DNA of 42,703 bases from Burkholderiales bacterium (GTDB taxonomy: Bacteria > Pseudomonadota > Gammaproteobacteria > Burkholderiales > Burkholderiaceae_C): the NCBI GenBank assembly GCA_016195825.1, contig JACPYV010000071.1, positions 1 through 42,703 of the forward strand, read 5' to 3'. The stretch's first letter is position 1, and every line of letters begins with the position of its first letter. The notes under the pieces are model-generated. The model did no database searches and was not told where the DNA came from. It was given only the letters and a program-made list of their open reading frames with translations. The position numbers and the translations under genes were made by a program. Below are positions 16,052 to 24,029 of this stretch, piece after piece.

Positions 16052-18424
16052 TCAGAACCGGTAGTAGGCCCGCGCGAAGTACGACGCACCGTTCAGGCCG
16101 AACTGCACGCTGTCGTAAATGAAGCCGTTGTCGGTCTCATTGGCGTTCTGCTTGGTCGGCTTCACGTTGAAGACGTTGTTGCCGCCGATGCTGAGCTTGA
16201 GCGCCGGGGTTGCCTGCCAGCTCAGGCCCAGGTCCATCGAGGTCTTGGGCTTGTAATGGGCATTGGGCTCGCCGCCCGCCGTGCCGGTGAAGGTGCCCAG
16301 CGTCTGGCTACCGAAGTGAATGATCTTGGCCTCGCCGGTCCAGGCGCCTTCGGCGTACTCGAAGCCCAGCGTGCCCTTGGCGCGCGGGCCGCCCTGCTCG
16401 ATGAACAGGCGCTCCCGCTCGCTCAGCAGCACATCCTCGAAGCCTTTCAACGAAGCCGGCGCATTGACGCCAGTCACGGTCGTGCGGCTGATGTTCAGCG
16501 CGAGGAAGGTGCTGAGCTGCCCCCCGCCGAGCTTCATGCGGTTGGACGCTGTCACGTCCAGACCGCGCGTGCGCGTGTTGACCGAATTCACGAAGAACTG
16601 CGCCTCGCCCACACCAAGGCCTTGAAGGATGGCGCCTAGGGCCGGGTAGTTGTCGGCATCGAAGCGGCCCGACAGCACGATGCGATCCTTGATCTTGATC
16701 TCGTACAGGTCGGCCGTGAACGCCGTGTCGGCGCTGGGCTTGACCGTGAAGCCGAGGGTGTAGTTCTTCGATTTCTCCTGCTTCAGCGCCGGCACGCCCG
16801 CCGCGTTGGCGATGGCGCTGCCATTGGGCGCCAGCACGACGTCCAGCGGCTTGCCGCTGATGAAGTCGGTGAAGGTGGACGAGAAGTAGAGCTGCTGCAG
16901 GCTGGGTGCACGGAAGCCGGTGCTGGCCGAACCACGCAGCAAGAGTGCATTGCTCAGCTTGTAACTGCCCGACAGTTTGGCGGTCGTCTCGGAGCCGAAG
17001 TCGCTGTAGTGTTCAGTGCGGATGGCCGCGTCCGCCGTCAGCGACGGTGTCAGGTTGGCTTCCCAGTCGACGTAGAGGGCCTGGCTGTTGCGGCTGCGGC
17101 TGGTGGCGTCCGACGGCTGGAAGCCGGGGAAGCCCTGGCTGCCGGCATTGCCGCCGAAGCCCACGCCGTCAGCGTCGTTGTACGAGCCGACCTCACCGGC
17201 AACGATGTTGTATTTCTCGCGGCGGTACTCGGCACCGAACGCGATGTTGCTGCCGCCCAGCAGATTCGGAAAGAACCGGCTGATGTCCAAGTTGGTGGTT
17301 GACTGGTCGAAGCCGAAGCCGCCGGCGTCGAAGCTGGTCGGGCTGATGCCCTTGCCACCGGCCAGCAGGTCCTTGTTGGCGATGGACGCGTTCAACGTAT
17401 GGCTGATGTTGTAGCGCAGTTTGTTGGAACCGTAGGTCTGCGACAGGTCCGTGTCCCAACCGGCGAAGGACGACTTCCAGCCGACGATGAAGTAGCGGTC
17501 CTCGACCTTGCCGTTGATGAAGGGCACGAAGCCGTCCGGGTACATCGCCTCGGAGTTGCGCGAGGGAATGTCGTCCGAGCCGACGCCGCCGCGGGCGAAG
17601 GCGGCGGAAGACGCGTCGCGGTTCTGCGCGCCTGCGGTCACATAGAGCTTGTTGTCCGCCGCCAGCGGGAACTCACCGTTCAGGTAGATGGTCTTGTTCG
17701 TGACCTTGGTGTCGCCAATGATGCGCGGCAGATCCTCGGGTCGCGAGCGGCTGGAGCGGCCGCGGTCCTGCCATTCACCCGTGATACCCAGGGTGCCACC
17801 GGCCAGCTTCACGCCGCAGTAGGCCGAGCCGAGGTAGTTCTTGCCGTCCCCGGCGGAGTACTGTCCGAAGCCGGCAACGGCCTCGCAGCCGGCCTTCTTC
17901 TTGAGCTGGATGTTGACCACGCCGGCGATGGCGTCCGAGCCGTACTGTGCGGCGGCACCGTCGCGCAGCACCTGCACGTTGTCGATGGCCAGCAGCGGGA
18001 TGGAGTTCATGTCCGTGCCCGTCGCGCCGCGGTTGCGGGCACCAAACAGGTTGACCAGGGCCACGGTGTGGCGGCGCTTGCCATTGATGAGCACCAGCGT
18101 CTGGTCGGACCCCAGGCCGCGCAGCGACGCAGAGTCGATCAAGTCAGCACCGTCCGCGCCGGTCTGGCGCGTGGAGTTGAACGACGGCGACAGGTATTGC
18201 AGCGTCTGCGCCAGGTCAAATTGCCCACCACCCTCGGTCGCCTTGCTCATCGAATAGATGTCGACCGGCACCAGCGTATCGGTGCTGGACGCGGCCGGCA
18301 ACGTCTTGCGCGAGCCGACGACGGTGACGCGTTCGAGGCTGCTGGCCTCCTGGGCCAAGGCGGCAGCGGTGCTGAACAGGCTGAGTGCGGCCAGAGCGAT
18401 CGGCAGCATGCGGGGGGTGGGCAT
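16052..18424 (-). CDS. TonB-dependent outer-membrane receptor
   Basis: The 790-residue protein starts at ATG 18424 (GGAG upstream; the open frame extends further but without conserved sequence). A signal peptide (about 1-23) is followed by a plug domain: DLAQTLQYLSPSF, SASLRGLGSDQTLVLINGKR, and IDNVQVLRDGAAAQYGSDAI with AGVVNIQLKK. The 22-strand barrel follows and ends in a C-terminal Phe (ARAYYRF), as required for BAM insertion. It imports an unidentified large ligand (siderophore, vitamin or glycan) using TonB energy. No partner transport genes are adjacent: xerD lies upstream and marC downstream, so the substrate remains open. Confidence 0.94.
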   Translation of the reverse strand: MPTPRMLPIALAALSLFSTAAALAQEASSLERVTVVGSRKTLPAASSTDTLVPVDIYSMSKATEGGGQFDLAQTLQYLSPSFNSTRQTGADGADLIDSASLRGLGSDQTLVLINGKRRHTVALVNLFGARNRGATGTDMNSIPLLAIDNVQVLRDGAAAQYGSDAIAGVVNIQLKKKAGCEAVAGFGQYSAGDGKNYLGSAYCGVKLAGGTLGITGEWQDRGRSSRSRPEDLPRIIGDTKVTNKTIYLNGEFPLAADNKLYVTAGAQNRDASSAAFARGGVGSDDIPSRNSEAMYPDGFVPFINGKVEDRYFIVGWKSSFAGWDTDLSQTYGSNKLRYNISHTLNASIANKDLLAGGKGISPTSFDAGGFGFDQSTTNLDISRFFPNLLGGSNIAFGAEYRREKYNIVAGEVGSYNDADGVGFGGNAGSQGFPGFQPSDATSRSRNSQALYVDWEANLTPSLTADAAIRTEHYSDFGSETTAKLSGSYKLSNALLLRGSASTGFRAPSLQQLYFSSTFTDFISGKPLDVVLAPNGSAIANAAGVPALKQEKSKNYTLGFTVKPSADTAFTADLYEIKIKDRIVLSGRFDADNYPALGAILQGLGVGEAQFFVNSVNTRTRGLDVTASNRMKLGGGQLSTFLALNISRTTVTGVNAPASLKGFEDVLLSERERLFIEQGGPRAKGTLGFEYAEGAWTGEAKIIHFGSQTLGTFTGTAGGEPNAHYKPKTSMDLGLSWQATPALKLSIGGNNVFNVKPTKQNANETDNGFIYDSVQFGLNGASYFARAYYRF

Positions 18425-18567
18425 GGGGGCTCCGTGAACGGGTTTGTGATGGCGGCGGAGTTTGCCCCCGGCCGCGCCGCCCGGCGGGGCCGGTGTTGTG
18501 GCACGCAGACAGGTTGAAACCAACGAAACTTTCGAAGCCACCCTGCAACGGGGTCGGCAACAGCAGG

Positions 18568-19443
18568 CTATCCGCGTGGATGGTGCTCGGCGTGCAGCGC
18601 CTTGAGGCGCTCGCGCGCCACATGGGTGTAGATCTGTGTTGTGGACAAGTCGGCATGCCCCAAAAGCAGCTGCACGGCACGCAAATCCGCACCATGATTG
18701 AGCAGGTGCGTTGCAAACGCATGCCGAAGCGTATGCGGCGACAGCGGCACCGTGATGCCCGCCACCAGCGCGTGTCGCTTGATCAGGGTCCAGAACATCT
18801 GCCGCGTCATGCCGGCGCCGCGGGCGGTGACGAAGAGGTCGTCGCTGCTCTGCCCGGCCAGAATCTCGGCGCGCGCCTCGCGCAGGTAGCGCGCCATCCA
18901 GTCGCGCGCATGCTCACCGAAGGGCACCAGGCGGGCCTTAGACCCTTTGCCGGTGACGTGCAGCACAGCGTCCTTGAACGCGACATGGGCGCTCTTCAGT
19001 GTGACCAGCTCGCTCACGCGCAGGCCGCTGGCGTACATCAGCTCCAGCATCGCGCGGTCGCGCAGGCCCAGGGCGGTGTTGACATCGGGCGCGTCCAGCA
19101 GCGCACTCACCTGCGCCTCGCTGAGCAGCTTGGGCACGCGCAGCGGCTGCCGGGCGGCGGTCAGCTTGAGCGTGGGGTCGGCCTGGATGCGGCCTTCGCG
19201 CAGCGCCCAGCGGAAGTAGCGCTTGAACACCGACAGCCGCCGGTTGGCGCTGGTCGCCTTGCCCGCGGGGCGGGCCACGGCGTACTCGAACAGCTGGGCC
19301 TCGCTGCAGCCGTCCAGCGGCCGGGGTGCCAGCCAGGTGGCCAGCGCGGCCAGGTCACGTCGGTAGGCCGCCTGCGTGTTGGCGCTCAGGCCGTCTTCCA
19401 GCCAGAGCGCCTCGATGAAGGACTCGATGCCAGGGTCAATCAA
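18568..19443 (-). CDS. xerD: Site-specific tyrosine recombinase XerD
   Basis: The 291-residue recombinase acts with XerC at dif to resolve chromosome dimers at division. The N-terminal core-binding domain contains EALWLEDGLSANTQAAYRRD. The catalytic residues are Arg142 (SGLRVSEL), Lys166 (TGKGSKARLV), His237 and Arg240 (SPHTLRHAFATHLLNHG), His263 and nucleophile Tyr272 (LGHADLSTTQIYTH). The only plausible start is TTG 19443, because an in-frame stop lies two codons upstream and no ATG follows within the conserved domain. It overlaps the 3' end of the binding-protein gene by 8 bases. It is a housekeeping gene with no nearby integron or phage. Confidence 0.95.
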   Translation of the reverse strand: MIDPGIESFIEALWLEDGLSANTQAAYRRDLAALATWLAPRPLDGCSEAQLFEYAVARPAGKATSANRRLSVFKRYFRWALREGRIQADPTLKLTAARQPLRVPKLLSEAQVSALLDAPDVNTALGLRDRAMLELMYASGLRVSELVTLKSAHVAFKDAVLHVTGKGSKARLVPFGEHARDWMARYLREARAEILAGQSSDDLFVTARGAGMTRQMFWTLIKRHALVAGITVPLSPHTLRHAFATHLLNHGADLRAVQLLLGHADLSTTQIYTHVARERLKALHAEHHPRG

Positions 19444-20410
19444 GCTTCAGCTTCTGGGCCGCAACGACCTTCTTGTAGACCTCGAACTCGGCCGCGATCT
19501 GCGCCGCGAACTGCTCGGGCGTGTTGGCCACGATCAGCGAACCTGTGTCCTCGATGCGCTTCTTCGCGTCGGGATTCTCCAGCGCCTTGCGCACCGCAGC
19601 GTTGACCTTGTCGACGATGTCGCGCGGCAGGCCCTTGGGGCCGTGCACACCGTAATAGGCCATGCGGTTGACGGGCTCCAGGCCGACTTCCTTGAACGTC
19701 GGCACGTTGGGCAGCGAGGCCAGGCGCTGGGGCGCCGCGACGACGATGGGAATCAGGCGGCCATCTTTGATGAAGGGCAGCGCCGACGGCAGGTTGTCGA
19801 AGATCATCGGCACCTGGCCGGCCACCGTGTCGTTCAGCGCCGGGCCGGCACCCCGGTAGGGGATGTGCAGCACGAAGACACCAGCCAGCGTCTTGTACAG
19901 CTCCATCTGCAGATGGCCGATACCGCCCGTGCCCGACGTGGCGTAGCTGTGCTTGGCGGGGTTCTTCTTGAGCTCGGCGACAAAGCCCTTGTAGTCGCGC
20001 GCCGGGAAGCTGGGGTGCACCGCGATGACGTTGGGCGTCGCCGCCATGTTGATGATGGGCGTGAAGTCGGTCAGCGGGTTGTAGGTGATCTTGGGATTGA
20101 TGGCCGGGTTGGCGGCCGTCGTCGACACGGTGGCCACGCCCAGCGTGTAGCCGTCGGGCGCGGAACGCGAAATCTCGGTCGCGCCGACCGTGCCGCCACC
20201 GCCGGCCTTGTTGTCCACCACCACCGTCTGGCCCAGCGCGCTCGCCATGCGCTCGGAGACGATGCGCGCAATGATGTCGGTCGTGCCACCCGGGGCAAAG
20301 GGCACGATGAGGCGTACGGTCTTGCTCGGGTAGGTGTCGGCCCACGAGACCGTGGCCAAGGGGCTCAGTCCGCTCAGGGCGGCGGCTTGCAGGACGGAAC
20401 GGCGTTGCAT
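19436..20410 (-). CDS. Bug-type tripartite tricarboxylate transporter substrate-binding protein
   Basis: The 324-residue periplasmic protein belongs to the TctC/Bug family that is greatly expanded in Burkholderiales. The signal peptide is unusual in beginning MQRRSVLQAAALSGLSPLAT. The mature part has PSKTVRLIVPFAPGGTTDII, VVDNKAGGGGTVGATEI and YATSGTGGIGHLQMELYK, the canonical ligand-site loops. It should bind a carboxylated compound for a TctAB-type permease, but no tctA or tctB is nearby, as is common for orphan Bug proteins. AGGAG precedes the ATG. Its 3' end overlaps xerD. Confidence 0.94.
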   Translation of the reverse strand: MQRRSVLQAAALSGLSPLATVSWADTYPSKTVRLIVPFAPGGTTDIIARIVSERMASALGQTVVVDNKAGGGGTVGATEISRSAPDGYTLGVATVSTTAANPAINPKITYNPLTDFTPIINMAATPNVIAVHPSFPARDYKGFVAELKKNPAKHSYATSGTGGIGHLQMELYKTLAGVFVLHIPYRGAGPALNDTVAGQVPMIFDNLPSALPFIKDGRLIPIVVAAPQRLASLPNVPTFKEVGLEPVNRMAYYGVHGPKGLPRDIVDKVNAAVRKALENPDAKKRIEDTGSLIVANTPEQFAAQIAAEFEVYKKVVAAQKLKLD

Positions 20411-20443
20411 GGGGTCGGTCTCCTGGGTGTTGTGAGGGCGATG

Positions 20444-21040
20444 CTAGCCCGGCTGGCCCAGCAGGCCGGCGCGCAGGCGGGCATCGCTGTTGTGGTCGCC
20501 GATGAAGACCTTGAGGAAAGCCGCGTAGAAATCCTGGCCTTCGATGGGTTTGCCCCACACCTTGCCGTTGACGCTCAGCACCGTGCCTCCCTGTGCTGGC
20601 ACGTAGTCGATGACCAGCACGTCGCCCTTCTTCACGCGCCCAACGTCGCTGATGGCGGCGTTGAACTGCTTCACACGGTCGGCCAGCGCGGCCTTGTCGG
20701 CCTCCGTGTTGTTGCGCTGCACGCCCTTGTTGATGGCCTTGACGAATTCCTGCGTCGACACGTCCTTGACCAGCGGGATGACGATGCGCATCTCCAGCCG
20801 CTTGGGGCCGTCCTCGGCATAGATCGCATCGGGCGCCGTGGCCTTCTGCGGCAGGTAGAGCGCGGCCAGGTAGAGCGGATAGATGGCGACCTGGCGCTTG
20901 CCAGTGCCGTTCAGCACCAGCGGCTTGCCGCCCAGCTGCACGGTGTCGGGGAAGTCCTGGCCTTCGTAACGCACGGCGAGGGCGGGGGCAGTCAGGCCAG
21001 CGGCGAGGGTCATCAGCAAGGCACGACGAAGCAAAGACAT
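20444..21040 (-). CDS. Chalcone isomerase-like exported protein
   Basis: The 198-residue protein starts at ATG 21040, just before a signal peptide (MSLLRRALLMTLAAGLTAPA). The mature part matches the chalcone-isomerase-like fold: YEGQDFPDTVQLGGKPLVLN, GTGKRQVAIYPLYLAALYLP and FYAAFLKVFIGDHNSD. Bacterial members are not thought to make flavonoids; they are periplasmic, probably bind small hydrophobic molecules, and lack a proven role. The open frame extends upstream of 21040 without family similarity. It ends 33 bases before the Bug gene, and co-transcription is possible. Confidence 0.87.
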   Translation of the reverse strand: MSLLRRALLMTLAAGLTAPALAVRYEGQDFPDTVQLGGKPLVLNGTGKRQVAIYPLYLAALYLPQKATAPDAIYAEDGPKRLEMRIVIPLVKDVSTQEFVKAINKGVQRNNTEADKAALADRVKQFNAAISDVGRVKKGDVLVIDYVPAQGGTVLSVNGKVWGKPIEGQDFYAAFLKVFIGDHNSDARLRAGLLGQPG

Positions 21041-21114
21041 GCGAGAGGTTCCAACAACAAGGCTGTCACGATAGCGCAGCAGGCCCGTCGGCCGTTGACA
21101 CGCGCTGTAGCACA

Positions 21115-22419
21115 TCAGCGGGGCAGTGAGTCGGTCGCACCCACCCATTGCCCGATCTGCTCGGCCTCGGCCGCTGTGAGCAACTTCTGCTCGCGTTCGC
21201 AAAGAAAAAGCATCTGGTGCAGCAGGCGCTCCGTCAGCGTCCGCGGGTCGTCCCGGCCTTGACCGAAAACATGGCCGTTCAGCTGCATGCCGCGCACGAG
21301 AAACGTCACGTCGCGGCGCCGTACCCGTAGCCCCGCGTCATCCAGGCAACGGTCGCTGACGTGCTGTGTCGTCTTGGCCAGATCAAACGGCGCTTCGGCC
21401 AGCTCCGCTGCCAGCGTTGAAATGATCTGTCGCAGATGCCTGGGTGCCAGCATGGGCGCGCCCGTCAGCGTGCAGACTTCCCGTATCAGCGCGAAGCTGC
21501 CATCCGGCCCCGCCCACGGGGAATCGGCCTCTTGCTCGGGTAGCACGTCCCCCACGTCATGCCGACTCGGGTCCAGCAAACGCCCGCCGGAACCGCTCAG
21601 CCAGACCACGCGCGACAGGCCGAGCGAGCGGAAGAAGGCCTTGAAGCTGCCGCAGCCGTTCCAGTTCTCGACGATGGCGGGGTGTTCCAGCCTCAGTTGC
21701 GCCGCCAAACTGCCGGCACTGATGGCCTGCGGCGACTCCTCCAGCGTGGCCCAGATGCGGGTCGCGATGTCCGTCAGTTCGGCAACCGTCGCTGAACGAG
21801 CCACCACAGCGGCGGGCGCTGGCGCCGGGGCAGCAGGCGCTGCTGAAGCGGCGGGCTCGACGGGTGGGGCTTCGACAGGTTCGGCGTCGGCGGCCGGCTG
21901 CCCAAGGCCCAGCGCCTCGCGCAGAAACAGGCGCTCGTCGATCATCAGGTCGGCCGACGCCTGGTAGGCCGCCGACGGAAAACCGATGGCCAGCACGGTA
22001 GTGCGACGGTCGTAGCGCCTCAGCTTGCGCAGCACTGGTGTGAAGTCAGCGTCGGCCGAAAAGACGATGAACTCGTCGTAGCGAGTCTCGTGCTGCAGCA
22101 GCTCGACGATGTCCAGCACCATGTGGATGTCGGTGCTGGTCTTGCCTTGCTGCGTTACCGGCGGGCAATCGACGATCTCGAAGCCGGCACGCAGGAAGGC
22201 GTGGCGGTAGTTCTGGTACCAGTTGGGATTGAGGTAGCAACGCCGGACCAGCAGCCGACGGCGCGCGCCGGGCTCGTGGGGCTCGGGCAGGGCCAGGGAC
22301 GCGATCAGCCAGTTCAGCCATTCGGTCGGGTGGCGGGCAAAGCGCTCGGCCGCCTCTGGCTGCAGCTGGCGCAGCTGGGAAAAGACATTGTCGAAGTCGA
22401 CGAAGAGTGCGCTCTTCAT
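21115..22419 (-). CDS. NYN-domain (PIN-like) putative RNase with C-terminal OST-HTH-like region
   Basis: The 434-residue protein has an N-terminal NYN/LabA-type nuclease domain: FVDFDNV at residues 6-12, QQGKTSTDIHMVLDIVELL, EFIVFSADADFTPVLRKLRR and a later VLAIGF. The acidic residues of the PIN-like metal site are present. An Ala/Pro-rich linker (about 180-210) leads to a winged-helix-like region (about 220-300: IWATLEESPQAISAGSLAAQ, FKAFFRSLGLSRVVW) resembling OST-HTH/LOTUS RNA-binding modules, and then a further C-terminal region of about 130 residues. Predicted role: RNA cleavage or binding in the cytoplasm; the target is unknown. It stands alone between a gap of 75 bases and queG. Confidence 0.85.
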   Translation of the reverse strand: MKSALFVDFDNVFSQLRQLQPEAAERFARHPTEWLNWLIASLALPEPHEPGARRRLLVRRCYLNPNWYQNYRHAFLRAGFEIVDCPPVTQQGKTSTDIHMVLDIVELLQHETRYDEFIVFSADADFTPVLRKLRRYDRRTTVLAIGFPSAAYQASADLMIDERLFLREALGLGQPAADAEPVEAPPVEPAASAAPAAPAPAPAAVVARSATVAELTDIATRIWATLEESPQAISAGSLAAQLRLEHPAIVENWNGCGSFKAFFRSLGLSRVVWLSGSGGRLLDPSRHDVGDVLPEQEADSPWAGPDGSFALIREVCTLTGAPMLAPRHLRQIISTLAAELAEAPFDLAKTTQHVSDRCLDDAGLRVRRRDVTFLVRGMQLNGHVFGQGRDDPRTLTERLLHQMLFLCEREQKLLTAAEAEQIGQWVGATDSLPR

Positions 22420-22469
22420 GGGCGGAGGGGTTCCTGCGGCAGAGGTGGCGGGCAGCGTACCCGAGGCTG

Positions 22470-23561
22470 TCAGGCCAGCGCCCAGTCAATGTGCTCCCGC
22501 ACCAAGTCATCGGCAACCTGCCCCGCCTGCCGCAGGGCGGCGCGTAGCGAAGCGTCGTCTCGCGTACGCAGCGCGTTCCCGGCCGCCACCGCGAGATTGC
22601 GCTGCCAGCGCGCGAAGCCGATGCGGCGTATGGCCGAGCCTTCGGTGCGGCGCAGGAATTCAGGCTCGTCCCAGGCCAGCAGCTCGGCAATCGGCGTGCC
22701 GGCCATGCCCGGGCGCGCGTCGAAGTCGGCCAGCACCGCAGGCTGGGCGAACTTGTTCCAGGGGCACGCGAGCTGGCAGTCGTCGCAGCCGTAGATGCGG
22801 TTCCCCATCAGCGGGCGCAGTTCCTTGGGAATGGGGCCGTCATGTTCTATGGTCAGGTAAGAAATGCAACGACGGGCGTCGACCCGGTACGGCGCAGTGA
22901 TGGCCGCCGTGGGGCAGACGTCGATGCAGGCACGGCACTCGCCGCAGTGCGCGCTGACGGCATCGGTGAGCGGCAGCGCCAGGTCGATGAACAGCTCGCC
23001 CAGGAAGAACATCGAGCCGGCGTCGCGGTGCAGCGTCAAGGTGTGCTTGCCGCGCCAGCCCAGGCCAGAGCGCGCAGCCAGCTCCACCTCCAGCACCGGC
23101 GCCGAGTCGGTGAACACCCGGTAGCCCAGCGGCCCGACCTCGGTGGCCAGCTTCTCAGCCAGCTTCTGCAGTCGGTTGCGCAGCACCTTGTGATAGTCCC
23201 GGCCGCGGGCGTAGAGAGAGATCTGTGCCTGCGCGGGGTTGGCGAGGCCCGCCCATTCGATGGCCTGCCAGCCGGGCTCGGTGCCGAAGGGGGTAGCCCG
23301 GGGCAGGTAGTCCATGCGCGCCGTGACGACGCGCAGCGTGCCAGGCACCAACTCAGCCGGCCGCGCACGCTTCATGCCGTGCGCGGCCATGTAGTGCATG
23401 CGGCCGTGGTGGCCGGCGTCCAGCCAGGCCTGCAGGCCCGGCTCGGCGCTGCTCAGGTCCACGTCGGCGACGGCGATCTGTGAGAATCCCAACTCACGCG
23501 CCCAGCCGCGCAAACGTGACAACAGCGCGGCGGCATCGACAGTGGACGGGACCTCTTGCAT
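22470..23561 (-). CDS. queG: Epoxyqueuosine reductase
   Basis: The 363-residue cobalamin- and Fe-S-dependent enzyme reduces epoxyqueuosine to queuosine at the wobble position of Asn, Asp, His and Tyr tRNAs. The ferredoxin-like motif HCGECRACIDVCPTAAI and the second cluster motif YGCDDCQLACPWNKFA supply the two [4Fe-4S] sites. FTDSAPVLEVELAARSGLGW and GKHTLTLHRDAGSMFFLGEL match the corrinoid-binding core. The C-terminal HEAT-like segment is partly present. The ATG at 23561 is head-to-head with tsaE with no intergenic DNA, a common queG-tsaE-amiC arrangement in proteobacteria. TAGAAT lies 9 bases before the ATG. Confidence 0.95.
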   Translation of the reverse strand: MQEVPSTVDAAALLSRLRGWARELGFSQIAVADVDLSSAEPGLQAWLDAGHHGRMHYMAAHGMKRARPAELVPGTLRVVTARMDYLPRATPFGTEPGWQAIEWAGLANPAQAQISLYARGRDYHKVLRNRLQKLAEKLATEVGPLGYRVFTDSAPVLEVELAARSGLGWRGKHTLTLHRDAGSMFFLGELFIDLALPLTDAVSAHCGECRACIDVCPTAAITAPYRVDARRCISYLTIEHDGPIPKELRPLMGNRIYGCDDCQLACPWNKFAQPAVLADFDARPGMAGTPIAELLAWDEPEFLRRTEGSAIRRIGFARWQRNLAVAAGNALRTRDDASLRAALRQAGQVADDLVREHIDWALA

Positions 23562-24029
23562 TTGTCTGCGATTCTAGAAACCGATCTCCTGTGGCCCGAC
23601 GAGGCCGCGGCCCAGGCCACCGCCGAGCGTCTTGCGGTGGCGCTGCTCCCCTCCCCCGACGCACTCATCGAACTGCACGGCCCCTTGGGCGCCGGCAAGA
23701 CGACGTTCACCCGGTGGCTGCTGCGCTCGCTGGGCGTGTCAGGCCGCATCAAGAGCCCGAGCTACGCCGTCATGGAGAGCTACGAGCTGCCCGGCGGAAG
23801 CATCGCCAGCCACTTCGACTTCTACCGTTTCGGCGACCCGCGAGAGTGGGAGGACGCCGGCTTTCGCGATGTCTTCGCCGCGCCTGGCCTCAAGCTGTGC
23901 GAGTGGCCCGAGAAGGCGGCCGGCCAGTTGCCACCGGCTGACCTGCAGCTCTTCATCGAACTGATGCCCGACGACAGCCGCCGCGTACGCGCGGTGGGCA
24001 ACGCAAGACTCGTCGGAGCGCTGACATGA
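23556..24029 (+). CDS. tsaE: tRNA threonylcarbamoyladenosine biosynthesis ATPase TsaE
   Basis: The 157-residue P-loop protein works with TsaB and TsaD to make t6A37 in ANN-reading tRNAs. The Walker A motif is ELHGPLGAGKTTFTRWLL, followed by IKSPSYAVMESYELPG, HFDFYRFGDPREWEDAG and a C-terminal CEWPEKAAGQLP. No ATG lies upstream of the conserved region; the start must be TTG at 23556 or, more likely, TTG at 23562 (SAILETDLLWPDE), which would abut queG exactly. The 3' end overlaps amiC as ATGA. Expression must rely on a promoter inside the 5' part of queG. Confidence 0.93.
   Translation: MHLSAILETDLLWPDEAAAQATAERLAVALLPSPDALIELHGPLGAGKTTFTRWLLRSLGVSGRIKSPSYAVMESYELPGGSIASHFDFYRFGDPREWEDAGFRDVFAAPGLKLCEWPEKAAGQLPPADLQLFIELMPDDSRRVRAVGNARLVGALT

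Noticed and set aside
19376..21262. A 628-codon open frame antisense to xerD, the Bug protein and the chalcone-isomerase-like gene
   Set aside because: It spans three well-supported genes on the other strand and has no recognisable domain; a GC-codon artefact.
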